Assembly: GCA_036653075.1 (NCBI GenBank)
Contig: JAVVUQ010000021.1
Location: 1-21,076, forward strand
From: JAVVUQ01 sp036653075
GTDB taxonomy: Bacteria > Bacillota > Clostridia > Christensenellales > CAG-314
Direction: 5' to 3'
DNA: 21,076 bases
The number at the start of each line of letters is the position of its first letter. Positions within the stretch are counted from its first letter, which is position 1. The position numbers were made by a program, and so were the translations under genes. The notes below the pieces were generated by a model, which saw only the letters and a list, made by a program, of their open reading frames with translations, searched no databases and was not told where the DNA came from. Below are positions 7,756 through 15,385 of the stretch, piece by piece.

Positions 7756-8052
7756 TTTTTGGGGCTTTTTTCAAAAACAGAGATAGTGCAAATTACACTA
7801 ATGTTCATAAAAAATCACTTGTGATAGCGATAAAAGCCAAATAGTAAAGTTTTTAGAGATTCTTAAGGGGCTTTTTTCAAAAAGCTCCTTAAGTTAANNN
7901 NNNNNNNNNNNNNNNNNNNNNNNNNNNNNNNNNNNNNNNNNNNNNNNNNNNNNNNNNNNNNNNNNNNNNNNNNNNNNNNNNNNNNNNNNNNNNNNNNAGT
8001 AAAGTTTTTAGAGATTCTTAAGGGGCTTTTTTCAAAAAGCTCCTTAAGTTAA
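7702..8052. repeat. Intergenic direct repeat element, 105-bp spacing, interrupted by the assembly gap
   Basis: Copy 1 (about 7702-7778) and copy 2 (about 7807-7897) share ACTTGTGATAGCGATAAAA and AGTAAAGTTTTTAGAGATT, followed by GGGGCTTTTTTCAAAAA, with the two copies 105-106 bp apart. A partial copy 3 follows the gap (7998-8052). In copies 2 and 3 the end forms a 32-base hairpin: arms CTTAAGGGGCTTTTT and AAAAAGCTCCTTAAG, at 7862-7893 and 8017-8048. The latter directly follows the stop codon of the Na/Pi transporter on the minus strand and may terminate it. Copy 3 may not be real (see the gap entry). Confidence 0.7.
7898..7997. other. Assembly gap, exactly 100 N, flanked by an identical 55-bp sequence
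   Basis: The 55 bases before the gap (7843-7897) are identical to the 55 after it (7998-8052). One contig therefore ends in, and the next begins with, the same 55-mer. This is what a de Bruijn graph assembler with k=55 produces at a branch, and 100 N is a conventional placeholder. The true distance is unknown and may be negative, meaning a simple 55-bp overlap. Confidence 0.9.
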
Positions 8053-9707
8053 ATTGGTCTTTCGGCGATAAAAACGAGGTGATCTGCGGCGCGTTCCAAG
8101 TTATTAATAGTATTGACGTAAATTCCGCCGCTTTCGGGGTTACATTCGCCTTTATTCATTCTTTGGATATGATTTTCGAGATTTTGAGTTCTCAAGCTAT
8201 CGACTTCGTCCTCGATGATATTAATTTCACGTTTAAAGGCGTTATTGCGTTTATAAAAGCCTTTTAAGGTAAGTTCATACATGCGGTCGATGGCTTCGTA
8301 CATACTCATAACTTCCTTATTGATGGCGTTGCTGAAAGTTAAATTTTTATTTTGAGCGTTGACGGTATAGCGCATAATATTAGTGCCAAGGTCGGCGATA
8401 CGTTCAAAGTCGCTAATGATATAGTGTAAGCTTGATGCGGTGATTTCGTCACGAGAGGACAAGTCGTAGCCGTTGAGTTTAATTAAATATTTAGTAATTT
8501 CTTGCATTAGGTAATTTATTTCTTCCATAGTATCTTTGACTTGATATTGGAGGGTAGATTTGCCTTCCAAGAAAGCTTCGACGCTTAGTTTTAAAGTTTT
8601 TCTTGAAACCTGCGCTAATCTTGCGACTTCTTTAAGAAGTTGGTCTAAAGCGATAGAAGGAGTTTTCAAGATGCGGTCGTCGATGTATTGAAGGGAATAT
8701 TTTCCAGCTTTTTTCTTTTCTTTAACAAGGAAAGTAGATATTTTAACGAGCCAGTTAGCGAATGGCAGCATAATAATAGTATTTACCAAGTTAAACACGA
8801 CGTGAAAGACTGCGATAATGAGTCCGTTGTTATTGCCGAAGATGCCTTTCATAACAACGTCGTAGAAAGAAGGAAAAGCCCAGAGTATTACGAAGAAAAT
8901 TACCGAGCCGATGACGTTAAACATTAGGTGGATAATCGAAGCTCGTTTGCCGTTAGCGGAAGTACCGATACTTGCGAGCATAGCGGTTACGCAAGTTCCG
9001 ATGTTAGTACCTAAGATGATATAGAGCATAGCGTTGCCGCCGCCGCCGATGATAGCGCCTTGACCAGCCATAGTGATTAAGATACCAGTTACAGCGGCAG
9101 AAGACTGAATAATGCCTGTGAAAGCGGCGCCTAAGATAAGTAAAAGGAAAGGGTTAGAGAGCATAGTGATAGCATCTCTAAACGCAGGTAAGTCACGCAT
9201 AAATTCCATTGAAATGGACATGCATTTTAATCCTACGAATATAGAGCCGAGTCCTGCTAAGAAAGTGCCCCAAGTTTTAATTCTGTCGCTTTTCGAAATG
9301 ATATTAATAATAATACCCATAAAAGATAAAAGCATAAATATGTCAGTTATCGGAAAGCTTGTTGTTCCGCTCATAGTGGGTAAAGCGGATAAAAGGCCAG
9401 TGATGGTTGTGCCGATGTTAGCGCCCATAATAATATTTACAGCTTGCGCCAACGTCATAATACCAGCGTTTACCATACCTACGACCATAACGGTAGTAGC
9501 TGATGAACTTTGAATTAGGGCTGTAACGCCAGCGCCTATTCCCACGCCCATTAATTTGTTTCCGGACACTTTATTGAGTAGTTTGCGTAGCTTATCGCTT
9601 GCAATTTTTTCCATACTCTCACTTGTCATATGTATGGCGACCATAAATACGCCAATTCCTGCAAATAACAACATTATATTGGATATAATTGTGTTAATAT
9701 CGTTCAT
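8049..9707 (-). CDS. Na/Pi cotransporter family protein with C-terminal PhoU-like domain
   Basis: The 552-residue membrane protein carries the two inverted copies of the Na/Pi-cotransporter (PF02690-type) core. The signature QSSSATTVMVVGMV lies at residues 66-79 and its second copy QSSAAVTGILITMAGQG at 201-217. NIGTTITGLLS and NIGTCVTAMLAS follow the first and second copies respectively. Multiple hydrophobic segments fill residues 1-325. From about residue 350 the chain is soluble and helical with a PhoU-like pattern (ISDFERIADLGTNI; NNLERAADHLVFIAERPI). The family is annotated as sodium-dependent phosphate uptake, but some members may move other anions. The start has GAGGAG 11 bases upstream. 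The C-terminal stop falls inside the hairpin-bearing repeat beside the first gap, so the reading frame end should be checked, although IAERPI is a natural PhoU-type ending. No pst or phoU gene is nearby. Confidence 0.9.
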   Translation of the reverse strand: MNDINTIISNIMLLFAGIGVFMVAIHMTSESMEKIASDKLRKLLNKVSGNKLMGVGIGAGVTALIQSSSATTVMVVGMVNAGIMTLAQAVNIIMGANIGTTITGLLSALPTMSGTTSFPITDIFMLLSFMGIIINIISKSDRIKTWGTFLAGLGSIFVGLKCMSISMEFMRDLPAFRDAITMLSNPFLLLILGAAFTGIIQSSAAVTGILITMAGQGAIIGGGGNAMLYIILGTNIGTCVTAMLASIGTSANGKRASIIHLMFNVIGSVIFFVILWAFPSFYDVVMKGIFGNNNGLIIAVFHVVFNLVNTIIMLPFANWLVKISTFLVKEKKKAGKYSLQYIDDRILKTPSIALDQLLKEVARLAQVSRKTLKLSVEAFLEGKSTLQYQVKDTMEEINYLMQEITKYLIKLNGYDLSSRDEITASSLHYIISDFERIADLGTNIMRYTVNAQNKNLTFSNAINKEVMSMYEAIDRMYELTLKGFYKRNNAFKREINIIEDEVDSLRTQNLENHIQRMNKGECNPESGGIYVNTINNLERAADHLVFIAERPI

Positions 9708-9988
9708 TCTTTAGTTACTCCTCTTAAATAGATTGTTTCCCTTATTTTGGAATTTTACTTTAATAAATATTGTAATTTGCCATATAGGTAAATTTTAATG
9801 TTTATAACTCAATATATTAAAGGTAAAAAACGTTATATATTCACTCATTACAGATTTTTTATGGAATGTAATAGACGCAACTTTTGCAACATATACAATT
9901 TGGAAAATGTGTAATGAAAGGTTTTTTGTGACAATAAATTTGTGGTAGGAGTAAAATGTTCAACACCTACCATAAGAATAGGGGTTGT

Positions 9989-10639
9989 TTACATCAAAAC
10001 AGTTTCGTTAATATTCAAAGAAAACTGTGTTCCAAGGTAGTGCGCCGCCGCCTGACACATATACATTCGGTTGAGAAATATTTTAAAATATTCAATAACA
10101 GAGCATATTTCAGTATCAATTTTAAGTTTGAGCATTATTTTTTTCTCATCGATAATCAAAGCGCTTTCGGTAACTGCATAGTTTACTCTGTCGTGAATAT
10201 CGTCATTTACGACAATGCTGCGCACTCTCGCTCGATGTACGTCCGCCTTATCGGCTAAAATTAGCGCCGCTGATATGGTGCTTACCACTTTTCCTGTGTC
10301 CTCGTCGTGGTTGCCAATAGCGGTGGAAATTTTTGCAGATTCTTCAGGTGACATTCCTAATCTACGTAATATATCTAAAGCTAAAATTGCTCCTGTTTGA
10401 GCGTGATCGTTTCGGTTTATCATATTTCCTATATCGTGCATATAACCAGCAATTTCCGCAAGTTCTGTTTCTCGAGCAGACCCGCCGAATTCGCTGACAA
10501 TGCGTCCTGCTAATACGGAACATTTCATTGCGTGACCAAATCCGTGTTCGGTATAACCCATTTCTCCTAACACTTCGTTCCCCGCCATAATGTATGCGTT
10601 GACTTCAGTATTTGTCTTTACATCATTAAATGTTAACAT
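9989..10639 (-). CDS. HD-domain phosphohydrolase
   Basis: This protein of about 216 residues has an HD-superfamily metal site: His32/His36 in EHGFGHAMKC, the His68-Asp69 pair in GYMHDIGN, His79 in NDHAQTGA, His111 in IGNHDED, and Asp130 in ILADKADVHRARVR. HD proteins hydrolyse nucleotides, (p)ppGpp or cyclic nucleotides; the substrate here cannot be told. I start it at 10639 because AAGGAG lies 4 bases before that ATG. The longer frame back to 10690 has no ribosome binding site. The gene lies 123 bases after the CBS pair. A hairpin with arms TGGTAGG/CCTACCA (9943-9972) follows the stop and may end the transcript, although no U run follows it. No membrane segment or signal peptide is visible. 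Confidence 0.85.
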   Translation of the reverse strand: MLTFNDVKTNTEVNAYIMAGNEVLGEMGYTEHGFGHAMKCSVLAGRIVSEFGGSARETELAEIAGYMHDIGNMINRNDHAQTGAILALDILRRLGMSPEESAKISTAIGNHDEDTGKVVSTISAALILADKADVHRARVRSIVVNDDIHDRVNYAVTESALIIDEKKIMLKLKIDTEICSVIEYFKIFLNRMYMCQAAAHYLGTQFSLNINETVLM

Positions 10640-10762
10640 ATTGCTCCTTATATATTTTTTACAGCTATTGAAGCTGTATCTACAATACATATTTATAATT
10701 AATCTATGTTTTTATCTAAAACGATATTTCTAATTTTTGATTTATTTAAAAATGGATATTAT

Positions 10763-12031
10763 TTATAAAATTTCATCTTTTTGAATGATTTTAACTTTTA
10801 CTGAAAGGACTCTATGCGGTTCGACGTCATAGACGCTGACAATTAAATTATCAAATGTAAAAGTATCGTCTACAATAGGGAAGCGTTCTAATATTTCTGT
10901 TACCCAACCGCCTACGGTGGAGTAGTCGCTATCGAAGTCTTTGTCATCATAACCCACCAACTCAAAAAAGTCATAAATATTCATATCGCCGTCGACGACG
11001 TATTCGCCATTAGATTGCTCGATATATTCTTCTTCGATTTCGTCTGTTTCGTCCCAAATATCGCCAACGATTTCCTCTAAAATATCTTCCATAGTAATTA
11101 TGCCCATTGTGCCGCCAAATTCGTCAGTAACAATTGCCATATGCGTTTTATTCTTTTTAAACTCTTGTAATAGGGCGCTTGCTTCTTTTGTTTTAAAAAC
11201 ATACAATGGTTCAATAAGCATTCGTTTTATATCTTGTTTAGTAATAACTTCTCCAATTAATCGTTTGCGTAGCAAAAATTTGCCATTCAATACACCGATA
11301 ATATTATCGATATTATCTTCATAAACAGGAATACGCGCGTGATTATAAATGCTTTGATTTTCGAATAACTTTTCTATATCGTCGTCAATATCAAATGCTT
11401 GGACATCTACTCGAGGCGTCATTATTTCGTACGCTTCCACGTCGCAAAATTGAATTGCGGAACGAATAAGTTCGCTTTGTTTTTTATCAATTACACCCTC
11501 TTGTTCGATAGAGTCTACCATAGTAATAAGTTCTTCGTCCGTAGTGTGTTCGGTTTCTTTTGGCGTCCATAATACGCTAAGTTTATTTACCATAATAGTT
11601 ACTACTTTAACTATTGGTTTAAATATAAACTTAAACACGTCTAAAATCGGCGTAAATAACTTAGAAAGCATATAACTATGCGGCAAAGCTAATGTTTTAG
11701 GCAAAATTTCGCCAAAAGTTAATATAATCATAGTCATAAGCAACGTTGCGTAAATTGGACCGTTTACGTTTCCCCAAAGCTTTATCGCCATTACTGTCGC
11801 CATACTTGAAGCGGCAATATTAACTAAATTGTTACCTATCAATATAGTACTTATGGTTTCGGCGTAAGATTCAATAGCGGCTAAAGCGTGTTTTGCTTTT
11901 TTGTCGCCATTATTGGCGGCGCGTTTTAATTTTAATTTATTTACGCTTGCATAGACAATTTCTGAGCCAGAAAAGAAAGCGGATAAGGTTATGCAAATAA
12001 GTAATCCTATTGCCAAACAAATGTAAATCAT
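10763..12031 (-). CDS. DUF21-CBS-CorC_HlyC membrane protein (hemolysin C / CorC / CNNM family)
   Basis: The 422-residue protein has the complete family architecture. An N-terminal DUF21 membrane domain (about residues 1-150) includes FFSGSEIVYASVNKLKLK and ILTFGEILPKTLA. The linker VDSIEQEGVIDKKQSELIRS leads to two CBS domains (from MTPRVDVQAF at about residue 200 to GTMGIITMEDILEEIVGDIW). A C-terminal CorC_HlyC domain follows (YVVDGDMNIYDFF; STVGGWVTEILERFP). Family members are linked to Mg2+/Co2+ efflux or tolerance, and the CBS pair usually senses adenine nucleotides. The gene overlaps the upstream paralogue by four bases (ATGA), with AGGAG 6 bases before the ATG. That site lies in a hairpin arm, so translation probably depends on the upstream gene. 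Confidence 0.9.
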   Translation of the reverse strand: MIYICLAIGLLICITLSAFFSGSEIVYASVNKLKLKRAANNGDKKAKHALAAIESYAETISTILIGNNLVNIAASSMATVMAIKLWGNVNGPIYATLLMTMIILTFGEILPKTLALPHSYMLSKLFTPILDVFKFIFKPIVKVVTIMVNKLSVLWTPKETEHTTDEELITMVDSIEQEGVIDKKQSELIRSAIQFCDVEAYEIMTPRVDVQAFDIDDDIEKLFENQSIYNHARIPVYEDNIDNIIGVLNGKFLLRKRLIGEVITKQDIKRMLIEPLYVFKTKEASALLQEFKKNKTHMAIVTDEFGGTMGIITMEDILEEIVGDIWDETDEIEEEYIEQSNGEYVVDGDMNIYDFFELVGYDDKDFDSDYSTVGGWVTEILERFPIVDDTFTFDNLIVSVYDVEPHRVLSVKVKIIQKDEIL

Positions 12032-13053
12032 ACTGTTCTCCTATTAGGAGCGACAGGCGGTTCGTTTATACCTACGACAAGCTCTTCGAGTACGTCTTCC
12101 ATTGTAACCATTCCAATAGTCTTTTTATTGCTGTCCGTAACAATAGCCATATGCGTTTTATTACGCTTAAATCCCTCAAACATATCGTTTAACGTAATAG
12201 ATTGCAAAACACAATAGGTAGGAGTCAACGCTTCTTTAATATTATGTTTTCCACTCATAGCAAGCAGCTTCATATATCGCCTAATATGCAAAATTCCCAC
12301 GATATTATCAATGTTTTTGTCATAAACGGGCAATCGAGAATAACTAACTTCGGAAAGAAACTTTTTAAGCTGTTCTTGCGGAGTTTTAATATCAATCGCA
12401 ACGATTTTATCACGAGGAGTCAATACATCTTTAACCGCAATATCTCCAAAATCAACTGCGGCTTGAATAATATCACTTTGCTCGCTGTCTAATACGCCTT
12501 CCTTTTCTACGGAATCAATAACATCACTAAAATCATCTTCAGTAAATTTGTCTTCGTCATCACTTTTTTTAAAGGATTTTTTCGCTGCCCAAATCATACC
12601 TTGAAATATTATAGATATAGGCGTAAGCAACCACATTAATGCGTAAACAGGATAGGCTAAAATCAACGCTGCTTTGTCACTATTTGCTTTAGCGATATTT
12701 TTAGGTAATGTTTCAGCAAATATAAAAACTAATAAAGTTGTAACTATTGTTGCAACTAATGAACCAATAGATTCGCTTTTTATTAACTTAATAGCAATTA
12801 CTGAACCTAATACCGACGCTAAGATATGGAAAATATTATTTCCAATCATAATAGTCGTCAACGCCTTATCAAATTTACTTGTTATCTTTAGCGCAACTTT
12901 TGCCTTTTTATTACCATCATCTGCCCACATCTTTAGCCTAAAATGATTACAGTAAGAATATGCTGTTTCCGAAAAAGCAAAAAAGCCGCCAGCTAAAACC
13001 AATACCAAAAATACAATATACAAATACCATCGGGGTCCGTCAGGGTCTAACAT
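12028..13053 (-). CDS. DUF21-CBS membrane protein lacking the CorC_HlyC domain (paralogue of its neighbour)
   Basis: The 341-residue protein shares the neighbour's plan. A DUF21 membrane domain shows FFAFSETAYSYCNHFRLKMW, MIGNNIFHILASV and VFIFAETLPKNIAKA. The linker VIDSVEKEGVLDSEQSDIIQ leads to two CBS domains (VLTPRDKIVAIDI; NKTHMAIVTDSNKKTIGMVT). It ends soon after EDVLEELVVGINE with VAPNRRTV and has no CorC_HlyC domain. The end is a clean stop overlapping the next start, so it looks like an evolved short form and not a frameshift. The two paralogues are probably translated together and may form a heteromeric transporter or regulator; that is inference. AAGGAG lies upstream but at an unusually long 15 bases from the ATG, and I see no better start. 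Confidence 0.88.
   Translation of the reverse strand: MLDPDGPRWYLYIVFLVLVLAGGFFAFSETAYSYCNHFRLKMWADDGNKKAKVALKITSKFDKALTTIMIGNNIFHILASVLGSVIAIKLIKSESIGSLVATIVTTLLVFIFAETLPKNIAKANSDKAALILAYPVYALMWLLTPISIIFQGMIWAAKKSFKKSDDEDKFTEDDFSDVIDSVEKEGVLDSEQSDIIQAAVDFGDIAVKDVLTPRDKIVAIDIKTPQEQLKKFLSEVSYSRLPVYDKNIDNIVGILHIRRYMKLLAMSGKHNIKEALTPTYCVLQSITLNDMFEGFKRNKTHMAIVTDSNKKTIGMVTMEDVLEELVVGINEPPVAPNRRTV
12038..12050 (-). promoter_or_regulatory. SD-sequestering hairpin between the two CBS genes
   Basis: On the minus strand the sequence CTCCTAATAGGAG folds into a 5-bp stem with a three-base loop. Its 3' arm, AGGAG, is the ribosome binding site of the 422-residue protein, 6 bases before its ATG. It lies inside the last codons of the upstream gene, so a ribosome finishing that gene would open it: a layout for translational coupling. 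Confidence 0.55.
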
Positions 13054-13207
13054 AAATGTAAATTTCGTCTCCTTTTTTGTAGTTTGATGCGCTGTAATGC
13101 TATTATTATACGTTTAAATAATATTAAATCTTTTTCTATGCGTTTTAGATACATTAAAAAAACAACATAAAACATATTATAGCAATCAGCAAACCAATCC
13201 AAGTATA

Positions 13208-13236
13208 ATTGTATCAAAATTCATACTGATTGTCAA
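13208..13236 (-). promoter_or_regulatory. Sigma-A promoter for the CBS gene pair
   Basis: On the minus strand, TTGACA (13231-13236) is followed after 17 bp by TACAAT (13208-13213), one base from the -10 consensus. It would give a leader of about 150 bases before the ATG at 13053. That leader contains no structure I can name. Confidence 0.6.
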
Positions 13237-13560
13237 CATTAACATAAGGTCAATTAAAAATTCTTTAAATATTTATTGTAATATAAATAATATACAAAAT
13301 AATTCAATATGAAAAATAATATAACAGTTATGCGTTATATATTGCCTTATTCTTTGCATAATATGTAAAATAAGATGTTATAAAAAATATTTAAAATATT
13401 TATCAAATATGCTTGCTTAATATACTATAATATGGTATTATATGTGTATCGTGTTACAGTTTTATAATGTCGACTATGATAGAAATATAGATAAAATATC
13501 TGTATAATAAAGTCAATTATTTAATGGAACAACGAAATATAAAATTGGAGGAAATGAACG
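13237..13560. other. AT-rich intergenic stretch with a partial copy of the downstream terminator
   Basis: This region of about 320 bases separates the divergent CBS pair and the small plus-strand gene. At 13323-13352 it carries ACAGTTATGCGTTATATATT followed by GCCTTATTCT. This nearly repeats the loop and 3' arm of the terminator at 13788-13835, but the matching 5' arm is missing. Otherwise I see only A/T-rich sequence with weak -10-like boxes, for example TATAAT at 13463 and 13503. Confidence 0.5.
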
Positions 13561-13718
13561 ATGAAAAAATTAGTTATAGTGTTAGTAATGGTAANNNNNN
13601 NNNNNNNNNNNNNNNNNNNNNNNNNNNNNNNNNNNNNNNNNNNNNNNNNNNNNNNNNNNNNNNNNNNNNNNNNNNNNNNNNNNNNNNNNNNNNNGCAAAT
13701 ACAAAAATGAAAGTATAA
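13561..13718 (+). CDS. Small secreted or membrane peptide gene, interrupted by the second assembly gap
   Basis: The true start is the ATG at 13561, preceded by GGAGG at 13547-13551 with a 9-base spacer. An upstream ATG at 13524 is in another frame and has no ribosome binding site. Before the gap only MKKLVIVLVMV is readable, which looks like the beginning of a signal peptide or membrane anchor. After the gap one frame reads ANTKMKV and stops at 13718, but the gap length is arbitrary, so neither the joining frame nor the size is known. It is the only plus-strand gene in the middle of the window, and a strong plus-strand terminator follows at 13788, which supports a real and possibly well-expressed transcript. 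Function cannot be assigned. Confidence 0.6.
13595..13694. other. Assembly gap, exactly 100 N
   Basis: This is a placeholder run of N inside the small plus-strand gene. Unlike the first gap, its flanks share no terminal duplicate. The missing sequence may be repetitive, which would explain why assembly broke here. Confidence 0.95.
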
Positions 13719-13787
13719 ATATTAAAGGAAAGCAAAAACAAAAAATTGTCTTTTTAATATATTATATAAAATAACATAATAAAAAAC

Positions 13788-13835
13788 AATAGGGCAATGC
13801 TATGACAGTTATGTGTTATATATTGCCCTATTTTT
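13788..13835 (+). terminator. Rho-independent terminator after the small plus-strand gene
   Basis: The 11-bp arms AATAGGGCAAT (13788-13798) and ATTGCCCTATT (13822-13832) are perfectly complementary, enclose a 23-base loop, and run into five T residues (13831-13835). It points along the plus strand, 70 bases after the stop at 13718. Confidence 0.8.
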
Positions 13836-13948
13836 GTCGTTGCATTATCGCAATAAAAATACAATTCATTATTTAATTATTATTATATATTTAATTAAGT
13901 ATGAAAAAATATATAATATTTATATTAATTTAATTTTTTATATTCCCA

Positions 13949-14013
13949 GATAGGTGTGGTTCATTAAGTTTTTATATTTGTTCTATGATAGGTAGTGGTT
14001 CATTAAGTTTTTT
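13949..14013. repeat. 38-bp tandem duplication at the 3' end of the MATE gene
   Basis: The string GTGGTTCATTAAGTTTTT, preceded by GATAGGT, occurs at 13949-13973 and again 38 bp further on, starting at 13987, with one inserted base. The second copy encodes the KKLNEPLPI end of the MATE protein. The first lies just beyond its stop codon, so the stop separates two copies of the same coding segment. Confidence 0.7.
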
Positions 14014-15378
14014 CATAGCTTTTCTGAATTGGTGAGCAAACAAAAAGGCGGTGAAAGTTACGGCGATTAAGTCGCAAATTGGTTCTGCTAAAAATACGCC
14101 CATAGTTTTATCGGGTGTCAAAAGTGGCACGATATAGATTAAGGGGATAAGAAGGGCAATTTTTCTTATTAAGGCGACAATAAGTGATGATTTTGCGTCT
14201 CCAATGGATATAAATGTCATTTGACAGGCTATTTGTAATCCGAAAATTAGAGAAACTGCCATATAAATACGCAAAGAAACCTTTGTAAAAGCAATGAGTT
14301 CGGCGTTGTCGGTAAACATTTTTGCAAACCCTTCGGGAAAAATCATTACTCCAAGGTACATAACTGTCGAATAAATGAGAGAACATATCAAAAGTAATTT
14401 AAATACTTGTTTTACTCGTTGCGGATTGCGCGCGCCAAAATTGTAACTTGATATCGGTTGAGCGCCTTGAGCTAATCCTTGTAAAGGTAACATTGCAAAC
14501 ATCATTACGCTGGATAGTATTGTCATTGAGCCAACTGCGATGTCGCCGCCATATTGCTTTAATGAGGAGTTAAAGCATAGCGCCACAAGACTTTCAGTAG
14601 CTTGCATTATAAATGGCGCAAGTCCGAGCGCTAAACAGGGCAATACGATTTTTGCTTTAAGCGCAAAATGCCTGAATCTGAGTTTAAGAATAGTTTTTTT
14701 GCTGCATAAAAATATTATTATAAAAAATGCGGAAACCGCTTGCGATATTATTGTTGCAAGCGCAGCGCCAGCCACTCCCATATTTAAACTAAATATTAAT
14801 ATAGGATCTAAAACTATGTTAAGCAGCGCTCCAATCAAAACAGATATCATACTAACTTTTGCAAATCCTTGCGCTGATATAAATGCGTTCATTCCCAATG
14901 CCATTTGTACGAAAATCGTTCCAATACAATAAATATTCATATATTCCGTTGCGTAACCAATTGTATTTTTACTTGCGCCAAACAGCATAAGAATAGGTTC
15001 ATTCCAAATAAGTAAAATTATCGTCAATATAATTGATATTCCAGACAATAAAACAAATGCGTTACCCATTGTCTTTTCAGCTTTTTCATTATCTCCGCTT
15101 CCCATAAACGTAGACGAACGTGGCGCTGCACCCATACTTATTAGCATAGCAAACGCCGATACGACCATTATTACAGGTAAACATACTCCAACACCCGTCA
15201 AAGCTAAAGACCCGATATCTGCAATATGCCCAATATAGATACGATCAACAAGATTGTATAACATATTAATTAATTGCGCAACTATCGATGGAACAGCTAA
15301 TTTGAACAATAACTTGCCTATTGGCGCTGTTCCAAGAAATTCATTACTATTTGAATTGCTCGCTTTAATTTCACTCAT
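13972..15378 (-). CDS. MATE family multidrug efflux transporter
   Basis: The protein of about 468 residues has the twelve hydrophobic segments and duplicated halves of MATE transporters. The amino-terminal motif PIGKLLFKLAVPSIVAQLINM is followed by LYNLVDRIYIGHI, and ISMGAAPRSSTFMGSGD lies after the second helix. The second half contains LQGLAQGAQPISSYNFGA, the conserved region after helix 7. These proteins export cationic drugs or metabolites with Na+ or H+ antiport. I start the gene at 15378, which begins MSEIKAS and has a GGGGGA site upstream. The longer start at 15405 would overlap the MarR gene and has no ribosome binding site. It begins 7 bases after the MarR stop, so the pair forms an operon and the pump is probably under MarR control. 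The 3' end carries a 38-bp duplication. Confidence 0.92.
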   Translation of the reverse strand: MSEIKASNSNSNEFLGTAPIGKLLFKLAVPSIVAQLINMLYNLVDRIYIGHIADIGSLALTGVGVCLPVIMVVSAFAMLISMGAAPRSSTFMGSGDNEKAEKTMGNAFVLLSGISIILTIILLIWNEPILMLFGASKNTIGYATEYMNIYCIGTIFVQMALGMNAFISAQGFAKVSMISVLIGALLNIVLDPILIFSLNMGVAGAALATIISQAVSAFFIIIFLCSKKTILKLRFRHFALKAKIVLPCLALGLAPFIMQATESLVALCFNSSLKQYGGDIAVGSMTILSSVMMFAMLPLQGLAQGAQPISSYNFGARNPQRVKQVFKLLLICSLIYSTVMYLGVMIFPEGFAKMFTDNAELIAFTKVSLRIYMAVSLIFGLQIACQMTFISIGDAKSSLIVALIRKIALLIPLIYIVPLLTPDKTMGVFLAEPICDLIAVTFTAFLFAHQFRKAMKKLNEPLPIIEQI

Positions 15379-15385
15379 ACTTGTT

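Noticed and set aside
9112..9513. A 133-codon plus-strand frame
   Set aside because: It is antisense to the Na/Pi transporter, whose family motifs are unmistakable on the other strand.
2913..9707. Apparent GC-skew differences between and within genes
   Set aside because: I counted only a few single lines by hand. Some genes showed more C on the plus strand at their 5' end, others did not; a sliding-window calculation is required before any claim.
9956..10258. A 100-codon plus-strand frame
   Set aside because: It lies opposite the HD-domain gene and has no family features.
10660..10678. Hairpin TACAGCT/AGCTGTA upstream of the HD-domain gene
   Set aside because: A 7-bp stem with no T run in either direction; too weak to call a terminator or riboswitch.
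13524..13718. A longer plus-strand frame starting at 13524 and reading through the gap
   Set aside because: The start has no ribosome binding site, and the frame is kept open only by N codons. The ATG at 13561 with GGAGG is in another frame and far better.
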